A stretch of 64,000 nt of DNA from Thermothelomyces thermophilus ATCC 42464 (taxonomy: Eukaryota; Ascomycota; Sordariomycetes; Sordariales; Chaetomiaceae), in assembly GCF_000226095.1 (NCBI RefSeq), contig NC_016477.1:2418001-2482000 (forward strand), given 5' to 3'. A model generated the notes under the pieces. That model did not search any database. It had not been told where the DNA came from and saw only the letters and a program-made list of their open reading frames with translations. This document shows, one piece after another, positions 1-11,235 of this stretch. Each line of letters starts with the position of its first letter. The first letter of the stretch is position 1. The translations under genes were made by a program, and so were the position numbers.

Positions 1-1222
1 GTTAGGTTCCGAGGTTTGTTGTCTTGATCGCCCAGCGGCGACTTGAAAGTTGTTTTGGCGGTAGAGAAGCGAGTCGGGTGAAGAGGGTTCTGAAAAAGAA
101 TTCTCTTGAACCTCAGGCCGCGACGCTTAGCGTATGAGCCGCAGGGCTGGATAGGAAAGAAGCCCTGAAGGTGCGGCTTGAGGACCCGCTGCCGGTGAAG
201 ATATGCGGCTTCCCATCAAGAGCCGCATCTCGAGCCGTACCTCGAGCGAGCGGCCCCTGAGAGGTGGTGGACGGGGCCGTGAAAGACACTGCCGGTTGTT
301 GTCATTGGCCGCTATTCGGCGTTCACAATGATACTCTGTCTGGGCAATCAGAAGAGCTAATTATGTCCATGACACCCGGCACTTCTGTCACCACGAAATG
401 TGCTAATTAAGGGAACGCAGAAAATCTGATATCCCACCAAAATAGGGCATAAGCTTTAACAGATATCTGGCGATATTCAAAGCCTAATTAGAAGCCCATT
501 GACAGACTGTAAAGCGGAAGCGTCGAAGTTGCCTTGTGTCTTCACAGTTCGAACACGATTACCACGGGATGCAGTTCAGACGCTATACATAGGCAATCGG
601 GTCTCGCAAGTTTCGCTCGTGTCTTTTGTAGCTAAGAGATTTCACAACCTAAGGTAATAATCAATAACACATTCCCGAACCAGAACAAGGTAAGGTACCT
701 ATGGGTTGGCAGCGTTGTGGAAGAACCATCCAAGGCCTGTGACTTTTCAGCTGGTGAACGTGACATGATATAATTGAATCTTTAGCATCACACCCAGCAC
801 CCAGCACCTCTCCGTGCCAATTTATTTGGCTTGATAATTCGTGAATTACTATGATTAACTACCTGAATGACTACTAAGGTAGACAGCTTGAGACAATCAG
901 GGGACCCCCACACCCCGAAGACCTCAACTATTATTTTACCTAAGACAACAACAATAACACCTTCCGGAAACCGGAAATTACCTAATTATCCAGTGATTGT
1001 TTGAACTTAGAGTTCAAACAAGTGTATCGTCAACATAGCGCCGTTATCATCGTCCTTACACACAGCTAACGTCGAGCGCGACCGGGCGTCTCTCCTCCCA
1101 CTCAACGACCAGGCGATACTGGAAAAAAAAAAAAAAAAAAAGGAAACCACAAAATGCGCCGCCACCAGGGCGACCGCATGACAAAGTCGACCTCGAACCC
1201 GAATGGACCCCCTCTCGAACTG
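1..1222. other. Intergenic, no gene recognised
   Basis: I see no supported coding region here. The only notable structure is a run of 19 A at 1123-1141, just beyond the 3' end of the minus-strand F-box gene. The left part (1-330) is GC-rich and could be the edge of a gene outside the window, but no convincing reading frame supports this. Confidence 0.5.
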
Positions 1223-2013
1223 TCAAAACACCATGACCCCGACCATCCACACCCAGCCGATCAGGAGTGGTATCAACCACACCAGGAACATGGCCCACCG
1301 CGTCTGATCTACAGCATGGAGCCGCATCCACTTCTTGGCCCGCGTCTTGAGCTTCCTAGCCTGCGGACACGTGCTGGTGCCGTAGATCAGGCAGCCCAGC
1401 CCAGGCCGCGACTCGCACTCGATATGCTCTCTCCTCCGTTCCATAAGCAACCTGGTCGTCGAGCGTTAGCTTGTTTGGATCAAGGGAACAGGGAAAGCAG
1501 CTTTGAGGGCGTGTGTAGGATCCCAAAAGGGGGAAGGGCGGGGAAGAAAAGAAAGATAACATACTTGACGCTCCCCCGGCAGAACCTCAGGTCACTGCCC
1601 AGGTCACAGCGATGGTGGCTCGGGCATTCCAGGTGAAGCATCCGCCGCTCCATCAACCATTCGACTTTTAACTCCACCCCTGTGTCGACGAGCTGGTAAA
1701 AGTAGCGGTTGGTGTGCTTGAGCGAGAGAGCATCCGGGTAAATGAGCTGCTCCGCAATGAGAAGATGGATCTCTGGCGGGAGGGTTGTGAAGGTTGGGCG
1801 GCGGCGTCTCCGCTCTGAACCGGAAGGAGACGGCGATCCGTTGTCGACGATGGTGGCATCACCTCCATCTTCGGGCGAAACACCGTCATCCTTGGCCGCA
1901 GCGATCCGCTTTTTGGATTCGGGATGTGGCATTTCATTTTCGCATCCGGCCCGGCCCGGTCGCCAGACGAGGCGGATGAGGGATGCCATATCGCTTGTCG
2001 TTGGCTCACTCAA
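1223..2013 (-). CDS. F-box domain protein with C-terminal membrane segment
   Basis: Two exons, 2013..1565 and 1451..1223, give 225 residues. The intron has a GTATGT donor, a GCTAAC branch site and a CCAG acceptor, and phases agree. An F-box-like stretch (TLPPEIHLLIAEQL, then SLKHTNRYFYQLVD) lies at about residues 75-115. F-box proteins bind SKP1 and select substrates for SCF ubiquitin ligases. The second exon holds a basic Cys-containing segment (GCLIYGTSTCPQARKLKTRA) and ends in one hydrophobic helix, FLVWLIPLLIGWVWMVGVMVF without its last residues, suggesting a tail-anchored protein. F-box plus terminal membrane anchor is a small architecture seen in filamentous fungi (recollection). The start is the first ATG of the open frame; an in-frame ATG nine codons later is an alternative. 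Substrate and membrane are unknown. Confidence 0.72.
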
Positions 2014-3298
2014 AGTCGAGCCAACCCGGAAAATGCGGGGCGGGTTGTTGGCTCGTCAGCCGATCAAAGGGCAGAGACCAGCCGACTCCTGCAGGGCGCG
2101 GATGCGGCGACGCGCTGCGCCCAGGCGGCGGAGGTATGTCTATGAAAGAGGAATGGGGGGGAGGGACGGGTTGCGCCGATGAACAGAGAGAGCTTCGTCT
2201 GCGGCCGAAGGTTTTGATGATAGGATTAGATGGGCGGATGGCCGGCGAGACGATCGAGAGATTTTGTTTCGTTTCTGCGACTTCGGAGAGAAGACAGCAT
2301 CTCGAAACATGGCCACGTTTCCGCGTGGCCTTGTTGGCCTCCCACACACTAAAGGCGCCGCCAGTCAGTCCCAGAATTGGGAAGTTGAATGCCCCGGCCG
2401 CTGGTCGGGCCAGGCTCTCTCGGTCCCTGCTAGTGTACTACTATGTAGGGCGCAGGCAGGTGCCTGGCTAAGCCTAATCCAGGAGTCCGACTGGGGTCGG
2501 TTGCGTCATCTGAATTGACGGTTTTGTCGCAGCCTGCAGCAAGACCACTCGATACGAAAGTGAGTTGCCTTCGGGATTTGCCTTTGCCGATGGTTCGTCG
2601 AGCATTAGTGCAGTGCCGAGCCACAACCTCCAGTGTACGCAGCAGTCTACTGTACAGTTTGTATATAGTACGTTCTTACGCGTCCATACCGCAGCGGAAC
2701 TCTTCGAGCCTGCTCGGCATTCTAGTCGGGGAGTCCCACCATCAAAAACCACTCGACTTGCAGTCGGCGTGGTTTAAAGGTCGGGCCTGAGACGACACCT
2801 GGCTGAGTGCCGCTTCTTTGGTGACGGCCAAGGGTTCTGATGATCAGCCAGGCTTGGCGCATTCGCCCACTCACACGCCACAGCGATGAGGCCCCACAGC
2901 AAGACATTGCTATTCACGCAGAGCACCGGACTCCATGCGATCGTAGTGTACTGTACAGTACATACATAGCTAGTAGGTGTACACAGCCCTTGTAGCTTCC
3001 ATTTTATTACCAACATGACCCCCTTCGCAACAGAGGAGATTAGTGACAGTATGAGTCCGTACAGGGTAAATAGTTTCCGCTCGATCAATGTCTTCCTTTC
3101 TCCTCTGTTCTTTTTCTTTGCCCCACGTGAGCGCGCGTGCCTGCTGCAGGAGATGGCAGGCTTCCATTTCTGAGAACGTTAAAAACGAATGAGGGGCAAG
3201 CTTGAGCAGAGCCTCGCCTTCCTTTGCCAGACAAAAGAGCCCTTAACTTTGCATCGCCTATAGCGCGTCAAACGCGATAATGGCCCATATTTGCTAGC
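2014..3298. other. Divergent intergenic region
   Basis: This is the shared upstream region of the minus-strand F-box gene and the plus-strand EXO5 gene. Both strands contain short open frames at 2.0-2.8 kb, but none shows a recognisable domain or splice pattern. I treat it as promoter and 5' UTR sequence without being able to point to elements. Confidence 0.4.
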
Positions 3299-5636
3299 AT
3301 GGCGGGCTTTGTGTCAGACAGCGGCAGCGAGTATGGCTATGATTTGACTGCGTCAGACGAGGAGCGACTGTTTGCTATTGCCGACCGTCTCTCTGGGCTC
3401 TCGCCACAGTTGCGGCCCGCTCCAGCAGGCCCGGCGCCTCAGGTAAACCACGCTTCAACAACCCCTGCAAGAAACGCGATCGCGTCCGGTCAATGTCAAT
3501 CGGCCCCCGAGCCTGACCCCGACATCTCATTTGCAATTGAGGAAACCATTGCCGCCATCACCGATGACGATCTGAGCTTCGACATTTCCGAGCTCCAGGA
3601 TGACGTTGACGCTGGGCGCGGCCAGGGCTCCGCGCATGTGCAGGGCCGCCGCCGCCGTTCGCGCGACAGCACGCCCGAGAGCTCTCACTGGAAGCTCGCG
3701 CCTTCGGTCTCAGACGGCCATGGCCACCTCGCTTCTTTCATTTCCGGGACGAAGCCCCGGTCCATGCCGACGCTGCTACCCGATCCGGAAGTTCGCTACC
3801 CAGATTGTGAGATTCCTGTGGTTACCAACCCGCGCAGGTCTGTCTAACTGACCCAAGCGATTAGTGAGCCGTGCTCTGTCGGAGGTCCAGGATGCTCCGC
3901 CACTGGAACAGGCGAAAGACGAGGAGTCGAAAGACGAGGAGTCGGTCGAGGACAACCGGTCGCCGCTCCTCCGCTTCCGCACCTTTCCGATGAAGCCCTT
4001 CTCCGTTTCAGACTTAGCTGCCGGCTCGTGGTGTGAGCTTCAGTACTTTTACACCCTGACCAGGCTGCCCGGCGGCAAGAAAACACGCACTACGGCCATG
4101 AAACGAGGAACCAAGGTTCACGAGAAGCTCGAGCGCGAGCTCTTTCAGCCGGTGAAGGTAGAGATAACCAAGAAGGAAGACAACTTCGGCCTGAAGATCT
4201 GGAACATGATCCAAGGGCTGCGCGTGCTCCGGGACCAGGGCTATACTCGAGAGTTTGAGGTATGGGGGATGGTCGAGGGCCACCTTGTCTGCGGCGTGAT
4301 TGACAGTCTGGGCTACGAAAACCCCGATGAGGAGCTCCAAGACGAGGTCATCAGCAGCCGCGGCAGCAGCCAGACCATGAGAAACTCGCAGCCCTATGAA
4401 CTGAGCACTCCGGGCGATCACGAGATCTTCATCACCGATGTCAAGACTCGGAACAGCGTCACGCCCCCTCCACAATCGCAGGTCCGGGTGTCGCTCATCC
4501 AGCTCTTCCTCTACCACCGCTTCATGTCCGACATGGCCTCCGACAGGCTGGACTACATGCGCGTCTTTGCGCGCTTCGGCCTCAATCCAGACGAGCCGTT
4601 CTCGGACTCCTTCATGGCGCAGATCGGCGCGATACACGACGAGGTCTTCGCCGAAGAGGAATCGGATGTGGAGTCCGCGTCCAACCTCGGCCACGACACA
4701 GACACTATCGACGGCGGTGACGACAGGGGCTCCAATTCGGATTTTGTCTCGGCCTCCTCCAATCCTTCGCAGCACTCCTCCGCCGAGCCTACCACGCAAC
4801 CAACCCTCAAGTACCGCACCCTCAGCACCCTCTTGCCCCTCCTCAAGCGCGAGCTAGCGCTTACCTTCCCCCGCGGCGCGTCGGACCTCGGCAAGATAGT
4901 AGCAGTCGAGTACCGCTACCGCGGGCGCGACTCCGTCCCTCGGAACCAAACCGTCATCCCCACCACCGCCACCGTCGACCTGGACGGCCTGGACCCGGAC
5001 GAAACCGACCCCTTCCCTCCCGATGCCGACGCCGACGCCGACGCCGCCGCCGACGCCGAGACGTCACGTCAACAGCAGCAGCAGCAGCAACAACAACAAG
5101 ACCAACAACAGCAACGGCACCGCCGCCAACAGCAGGTCCCGGAACCCGAGCGGGGCTCCGTCATCTGCACGCACACCTTCTTCGTCGAGCCCGAGACGCT
5201 CGACCTGTTCCTGGCCGAGACCATGCGCTGGTGGAAGGGCGAACGCCCCCCGCGCGGCGTGCCCCTCGAAGAGGCCGGCTTCAAGTGCCGGTCGTGCGAA
5301 TTCGTGGACGACTGCGAGTGGCGGCGGGACCTGGACCGGGAGGCGCGCCGGCGGGCCGCCAAGCGGAGGAGCGAGCGGGAGGCCGCGGCGCGGGCGGTTG
5401 GCGAGGTGGGGCCGGGAGGAGGAAAGGAAGAGGTGAAGGCTGAGATGGCGAGTGGGATCGACGCGGGGCTGGACGGGGGAGATGTCGAAGATGGCGGTGG
5501 TGCGGCGGTGACGGGGAGAGAGGAGAGGAGACGACGGAGAGGGAGACCGAGGAAGACAGAAAGGAGAAAGGTAGAGGACGAGAATACGCAAGGGATGAAA
5601 GGGGGTGGGAGGCCAGCGAGGCTTAGCACGGCATAG
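3299..5636 (+). CDS. EXO5: Exonuclease V, mitochondrial type (EXO5/DEM1)
   Basis: Exons 3299..3806 and 3865..5636 encode 759 residues. The 58-bp intron runs from GTGAGA to TTAG with a CTAAC branch site, and restores the conserved junction YPDLSRAL. Exo5 is a PD-(D/E)XK-fold 5'-3' single-strand exonuclease with an iron-sulfur cluster, needed for mitochondrial DNA maintenance in yeast. The four cluster cysteines are visible: C226 (SWCELQYF) and C644, C647, C653 (CRSCEFVDDC). The nuclease core shows RGTKVHEKLE and FITDVKTR (about residue 360). Odd features are a low-complexity glutamine tract near 570-595, an acidic Ser-rich insert before it, and a basic tail containing RGRPRK, which resembles an AT-hook. 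The protein is longer than yeast Exo5 (about 585 aa). The N-terminal 170 residues are acidic and disordered-looking rather than a clear presequence, so localisation is open. Confidence 0.88.
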
Positions 5637-6058
5637 GGGTGGCAGCTTCGTAAGCAGCTAAAGCGGCAACAGCTCATGTTCCACGATGGTATCCAGTATC
5701 CGTTCGCGCAGCGTGGCTGGCAGAAGTCGGTGGTGGGAACCCGACTTTGATCTCGGAGGTTACAGGCGGACCGGTCGAGAGTTGTTAAAAAAAAGACCTC
5801 TCTGAAAACATGATGGGATCGAATCACGAGTACCAGCAATCACCTATCAGAGAGGTGTCTATACACAACAAGCATGAAGCTATTGATCAAAGGCATTCCG
5901 CCGTCCGTCGCGCCCGGGGGTAACCGCCAGTCAGTCATGGAATGATCCCATCCCGAATGAGGAACCGCACTCGGCTCCGCTGCAGATGACAAGAGAGTTG
6001 GGGTGCTTTCAGTAGTAGTTCGTTCTTCTTTTTTTACTTTTTAACAATTCCTAGATGC
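5637..6058. other. Tail-to-tail intergenic spacer
   Basis: Spacer between the stop codons of EXO5 (plus) and prolyl-tRNA synthetase (minus). It presumably carries both 3' UTRs. I see no gene or repeat in it. Confidence 0.5.
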
Positions 6059-7850
6059 CTAGTAGCTCCGCCCGAACATGCACCACTGCTCAGCCAGCCT
6101 GCCGCACTCCGGGTTCAAGCACTTGGTCTCGCCCTTGACCAGGCCCTCGGGCTGCTCAAACGGAATGCACAGCGACTTCATCCCCATCGAGGGAGCTTTC
6201 TGGCCTTCGGGGACGTTCTCGGCCGCGTCATCCGACCGACCGGCCGTCAGCTCCTTGATCTTTTCCTCACACTCGGGAACCAGGCAGTGAGGGATGATAA
6301 CGACGTTCTTGGCGTCGAGCGCGGGAACGACTTCCTCCCACTTTGTGATCTTCAGCCGGTGCTCGCGGTACGCTGCCTCCGCCCTGTTGTACATATCCTG
6401 CTGGATCGTCTCGAGCATCTCGGGAACCTTGGTCGTGAGCTCGGCGATCGGGATGGTGCCCTTCTCGCCCGTATCGCGGCGCGCGTAGCTGACAACATCC
6501 TTGGCCGCGTCCTTGGGGCCGAATTCGATACGCAGCGGCACACCCTTGAGTTCCCAGTCGTTGAACTTCCAGGCAGGGGTGTAGCCATCGCGGAGGTCGA
6601 CCTCGGCGCGGACGCCCGCCTTCTTAAGGGTCTGATAGATCTCATCGAGGTGCTTGAGGTGCTTCTCTTTGTCCTCGGCAGACATCTTAGCCGTGAGGCC
6701 CACAGGGATGAGGATGGACTGGATCTTGGCAATGCGAGGGGGGAGGACGAGGCCCTTGTCGTCGCCGTGGATCATGACCATCACACCGATGACGCGGGTC
6801 GAGAGACCCCACGAGTTCTGCCAGACGTGGATATGTTTGCCCTTCTCGTTAGGATCCTCGACCGTGATGTCGAACATCTTGGAGAAGTTCTGTCCGAGAC
6901 AGTGGGACGTCGCGCCCTGGATGCCCCGCCCGTTGGACGGGATATAGCCCTCCACCGTCGTCGTGTAATAACCGCCGGCAAACTTCTCGGCTTCCGTCTT
7001 CCTCCCGCGCACGACCGGAACGGCGAGCAGCTGTTCGTAAATTCCGGCATACAGCTCGAGGATCTGAAGAACCTCCTCTCCGGCTTGCTTCTCGGTGAGG
7101 TGGGCGGTGTGGCCTTCTTGCCAGAGGAACTCCCTGGCTCGGAGGAATGGAGTGGTCTGCTTGGCTTCCCAACGGACGACCGAGTTCCACTGGTTGAGGC
7201 GGAACGGAAGGTCACGATGGCTGCGAATCCACTTGGAGTAGTCTGGTTCCGTCAGAAGGGCCGCGGTCGCGCCTCAGAATCCAGGGTCACTCACAAGGGT
7301 ACATGACGGCTTCAGAAGTCGGGCGAACCGCGACAGGGACATCAAGGTCCTTATCACCACTATACACTGTCAGTATGTATGCTCTGATGCTGCAGTTATG
7401 CAACCACACAGCGCGCCGCCTGACTCACGCCTTTGTCACCCATGCGAGCTCCGGAGCGAAGCCCTCGACGTGATCCTTCTCCTTCTCGAGCGACTTTTGC
7501 GACAGGAACATCGGGAAGCTGGTCTCGTCGACACCCATCGCCTCGATCCGCTCCTGGAACCACTTCCGGATCGTGTTCCAGATGTACATGGTGGCCGGGC
7601 GCATGATGAAGAAACCCGAGATCTCAGTGTAGTACTCGATCATTTCGGCCTTGAGCACGACCTCCTGGTACCATTGCGGGAAGTTCTCCGCCTTGGAGAC
7701 CGTGATGCCAATGATCTCGTCCGACTTCTTTCCGCCGACAACAGGAAGCGACGCCTGCTTCGCGGCCTTCTCTGCCTTCGCAGCAGCTGCCTTGGCCTGC
7801 TTCTCGGCCTTCTTCTGCGCGCTCTTGGACTGTTCCTTTGCGTCCTCCAT
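6059..7850 (-). CDS. Prolyl-tRNA synthetase, eukaryotic/archaeal type
   Basis: Exons 7850..7429, 7359..7295 and 7242..6059 encode 556 residues. Both introns have GTGAGT donors and joined phases are correct. The enzyme charges tRNA-Pro with proline. Visible landmarks are class II catalytic motifs (RPTSEAVMYPYYSKWI, REFLWQEGHTAH, GATSHCLGQNF, GVVMVIHGDD-like GVMVMIHGDD), an anticodon-binding domain, and the type III C-terminal zinc domain with four cysteines (CLVPEC and CLNPEC...WC). The protein ends in Tyr, as type III ProRS do. The N-terminal 35 residues are a Lys/Ala-rich coiled-coil-like leader. The YbaK-like editing domain at the N terminus of yeast cytosolic ProRS is absent. The frame stays open for 79 codons upstream to an ATG at 8087, giving a basic leader that could be a mitochondrial signal or just 5' UTR. 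It is head to head with CCT1. Confidence 0.93.
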
Positions 7851-8311
7851 GGTCGTGGTTGTCTGGGAAGGTGTAGATTCGAAGGATGGGGGCCAAGTCG
7901 ACCGAGGGTTCTGTCGTGAACGGCAGTTCCTAGCTCCCGATAACAAGTGAGTCAAAATTTCAGAGATAGAGGACAGCCACGCCGGCTGCTTTTTTGATGC
8001 CCCGCACTTGCGACCGCTATCAGTTCTCAAGACGAGGGGCATATTGGGCTGGGCTGGGATCGATTGCCAGGGGGGCCTGCGGGGCATCAGCCAATGGGAG
8101 CCGCGGACTCTAGGCTGAGAGCCGGCGTGGGATTATCTCGCCCTCCGGGAAAAAGTTCCTGGAGACTGGAGCTGCCTGACATCCAGTAGTCGTCAAGCTT
8201 CGAAATTGCTGGAGCCTGTCAACAGAGACCCGACTTTCATATCGGCATTTACCCTTTCCTCGTTTCGCGCATCGGCCACGGGTTAGCTTTCAACGCCGAA
8301 ATACTCTCAAG
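7851..8311. promoter_or_regulatory. Shared 5' region of ProRS and CCT1
   Basis: The 461 bp between the two start codons must hold both promoters and 5' UTRs. Pyrimidine-rich stretches such as TTTACCCTTTCCTCG lie just upstream of CCT1, typical of fungal housekeeping promoters. No TATA box is obvious on either side. Pairing a translation gene with a chaperonin gene suggests coordinated expression, which is inference only. Confidence 0.4.
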
Positions 8312-10145
8312 ATGGCCTCTATGTTTGCGCAGTCGGGCAACGGCACGCTGTTTCTCGGCGGGCAAAAGGTCTCGGGCGCTGACATTCGAGACCAAAATGG
8401 TCGGTTACCGCTTCCCCCCCGTCCGCTCGAGATGAACTAGCTCCGGATTGGAGAAATCTGGCTGACCTCACGTGCAGTCATGGCCACACAGATGATTGCG
8501 AATGTCGTCAAGAGCTCGTTTGGCCCTAGTGGCTTGGACAAGATGATGGTCGACGATATCGGCGTATGTCCCCGCCGTCCCGTGCTACCCCGCCAAGCAA
8601 TGCCCTAACATGGAGCAGGATGTCACGGTCACCAACGACGGCGCTACCATTCTCAGCCTACTCGACGTCGAGCACCCCGCTGGGAAGATCCTCGTCGACC
8701 TTGCGCAGCAACAAGACAAGGAGGTTGGCGATGGCACGACATCGGTGGTCCTGATCGCCGCCGAGCTGCTCAGGAGAGGAAACGAGCTCATGAAGAACCG
8801 GATACACCCAACGACGATCATCACTGGCTACCGCCTGGCTCTCCGCGAGGCGGTCAAGTACATGAACGAGCACGTCAGCATCAAGGTGGAGAACCTGGGC
8901 CGGGAGTCGCTGTTGAACATCGCCAAGACGTCCATGTCGAGCAAGATCATTGGCGCCGACTCGGACTTCTTTGCGAACATGGTCGTCGATGCCATGCAAG
9001 CCGTTCGGACAACAAACAACAAGAACGAAGTCAAGTACCCTGTGAAGGCGGTCAACATCCTCAAGGCCCATGGCAAGGGGGCCGCTGAATCGATCCTCGT
9101 CAAGGGCTACGCGCTCAACTGCACCGTTGCCTCGCAGGCGATGCCGACACGGATACAGGATGCCAAGATTGCCTGTTTGGATATGAACCTTCAAAAGGAG
9201 CGGATGAAGCTGGGTGTTCAGATCACAGTTGACGACCCGGACCAACTCGAGCAGATCCGGGCACGGGAGGCGGGCATGGTCATTGAGCGGATAGAGATGA
9301 TCCTCAAGGCTGGGGCGAATGTTATCCTCACGACCAAGGGCATCGACGACCTCTGCTTGAAGCTGTTCGTCGAGAGGGGTGCCATGGCAGTGCGCCGCTG
9401 CAAGAAGGAGGATCTCCGGCGTATCGCCAAGGCCACTGGAGCCACCCTACTGAGCACTCTTTCCGATCTCAACGGCGACGAGAAGTTCGAGCCGTCGTAT
9501 CTCGGCCATGCCGAAGAGGTGGTGCAGGAGCGCATCTCGGACGACGAGTGCATCCTGGTCAAGGGCACCAAGGCGCATTCGTCAGCCTCCATCATCCTTC
9601 GCGGCCCCAACGACTTCCAGCTTGACGAAATGGAGCGGTCGGTGCACGACAGCCTGTGCGCCGTAAAGAGAACACTTGAGAGCGGCAGCATCGTGCCGGG
9701 TGGCGGTGCGGTCGAGACCGCCCTCCACATCTACTTGGAGGAGTTCGCGGGCACGGTCGGCTCGCGCGAGCAGCTTGCCATTGGCGAGTTCGCCCAGTCA
9801 CTACTGGTCATTCCCAAGACGCTGGCGGTCAACGCCGCCAAGGACGCCTCCGAGCTGGTCGCGCAGTTGCGATCAAGGCACGCCCTTTCGCAGCGCATCC
9901 AGGAGGGCGAAGCAAACGAGGACGAGAAGACGGTAGCGCGCAAGAAGGCGTACAAGAACTACGGTCTCGACTTGGTGAAGGGCAAGGTGGTGGACGAGAT
10001 CAAGGCGGGTGTGGTGGAGCCCAGCATCAGCAAGATCAGGCAGCTGAAGAGCGCGGTGGAGGCGTGTATCAGCATCATGCGCATCGATACCCTGATCAAG
10101 CTGGACCCCGAGCCGCAGCCTGAGGATGACGGCCACGACCACTAG
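8312..10145 (+). CDS. CCT1: T-complex protein 1 subunit alpha (CCT1/TCP1)
   Basis: Exons 8312..8399, 8478..8563 and 8619..10145 encode 566 residues, close to the usual 555-560. The subunit belongs to the eight-member cytosolic chaperonin ring that folds actin, tubulin and WD40 proteins using ATP. Group II chaperonin signatures are present: [14 protein letters not shown], the ATP-site GDGTTSVV (about residues 95-102) and PGGGAVE in the third domain. The alpha-specific stretch [19 protein letters not shown] and the apical segment [15 protein letters not shown] assign it to subunit 1. The first intron uses an unusual GTCGGT donor but CGTGCAG acceptor and phase fit; the second uses GTATGT. The tail ends DDGHDH. 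Confidence 0.95.
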
Positions 10146-11235
10146 AAAAAAAAATGTCAGTATAGTAATGAATACACCGAAGAGTTTGAATTATTCCCAA
10201 GGGCTATTCAGACGTGCGAATATGAGAACAGCCAGTGCCCAACAGCATTCCCAGCAGCGCGGACCCGGCAGTGCTGAAAAACGTGCATTACCCAGATCAA
10301 CTTTAGCTAAGTTCCGCTTTTGCACACAAGGTTACGGTAAGAATCCCACAATCTTTTGTTCCCGCATCCCTCGCGTGTCCTGTGACCCATTGCCGGCCCG
10401 AGCATCACTCGTTCGGACCCGCATATCGTCGGCTTAGCTCGCTCTGCCGCCGTTCTCCGCTGTTGCACTGCTGAATGCGCGGTCCCGGCGCCGACCAATG
10501 CAGCAACCTGAGCGATTACGCCGCCGGCCGTTCCGCCGGGACCCGGTCTCAACTTGGCTCTAGTGACGTAAAATAGCGAGCACTGGAGCGGCGCCGAGTG
10601 TCCTTATCCTTGCCAATCCCCGTTGTTGCAGTGGGCATCTGACCTGACTGTCCAGAATCCTAGCCAATGGGATTAAGGGAATTGATGGTTTCAATTGCTC
10701 CGCATCGTCGCCTATTCCTGGTGAGCAAGCATCGTTTCAAATGGCCGCCCACTGTGAGCTCTCACCATGCAATTGCTTATCGTGCTTGCTTAACGTTTCA
10801 GGTAGGTAACTACCTAGGTAGCGAGACTAAGGCAAGTGACGACTGGCGTGAGCGGTGCAGGTGCCAAATACGGACATGCCCTTGCAGGTCCAGCTCGGGC
10901 AGGTTGGAATCAGTTAGAATCCACACTTCGTACATGCATATATTTACGTATTCTAGCCGATGACTTAAAAAGGTTTCCACTCAGGCAACAGGTGTTATAA
11001 TGAATCCGAGGCGACCTGTGCTGCTCTGTTCCACTTCGAACTACTCTTCCTTACTCCATTGAGCTCCAACCCCCAGATCTTCATCTCCTGCCCGACTTAC
11101 ACCACTACCAGCAACACAGTATTAACAGAGTTCAACCTCAACATATAATACCACCCTCAATTCATTGCAAGGAAGTTTTCCACTCGGACGGCATCAGTCG
11201 CAACAAAGGTGAAAAAAAAAGAGTTTCTCCTCAAC
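10146..11235. other. Intergenic region, no gene
   Basis: No supported gene. Near 10802-10820 there is a small inverted motif of AGGTA/TACCT units (GGTAACTACCTAGGTAG), a pattern I recall as common in Sordariomycete intergenic DNA. The stretch 11000-11200 is rich in CAAC, TCC and TTCC and is probably the 5' UTR of the acetyltransferase gene. Confidence 0.4.

Noticed and set aside
6287-7306. 339-residue plus-strand frame
   Set aside because: It is the complement of the prolyl-tRNA synthetase exons, whose protein is unmistakable.
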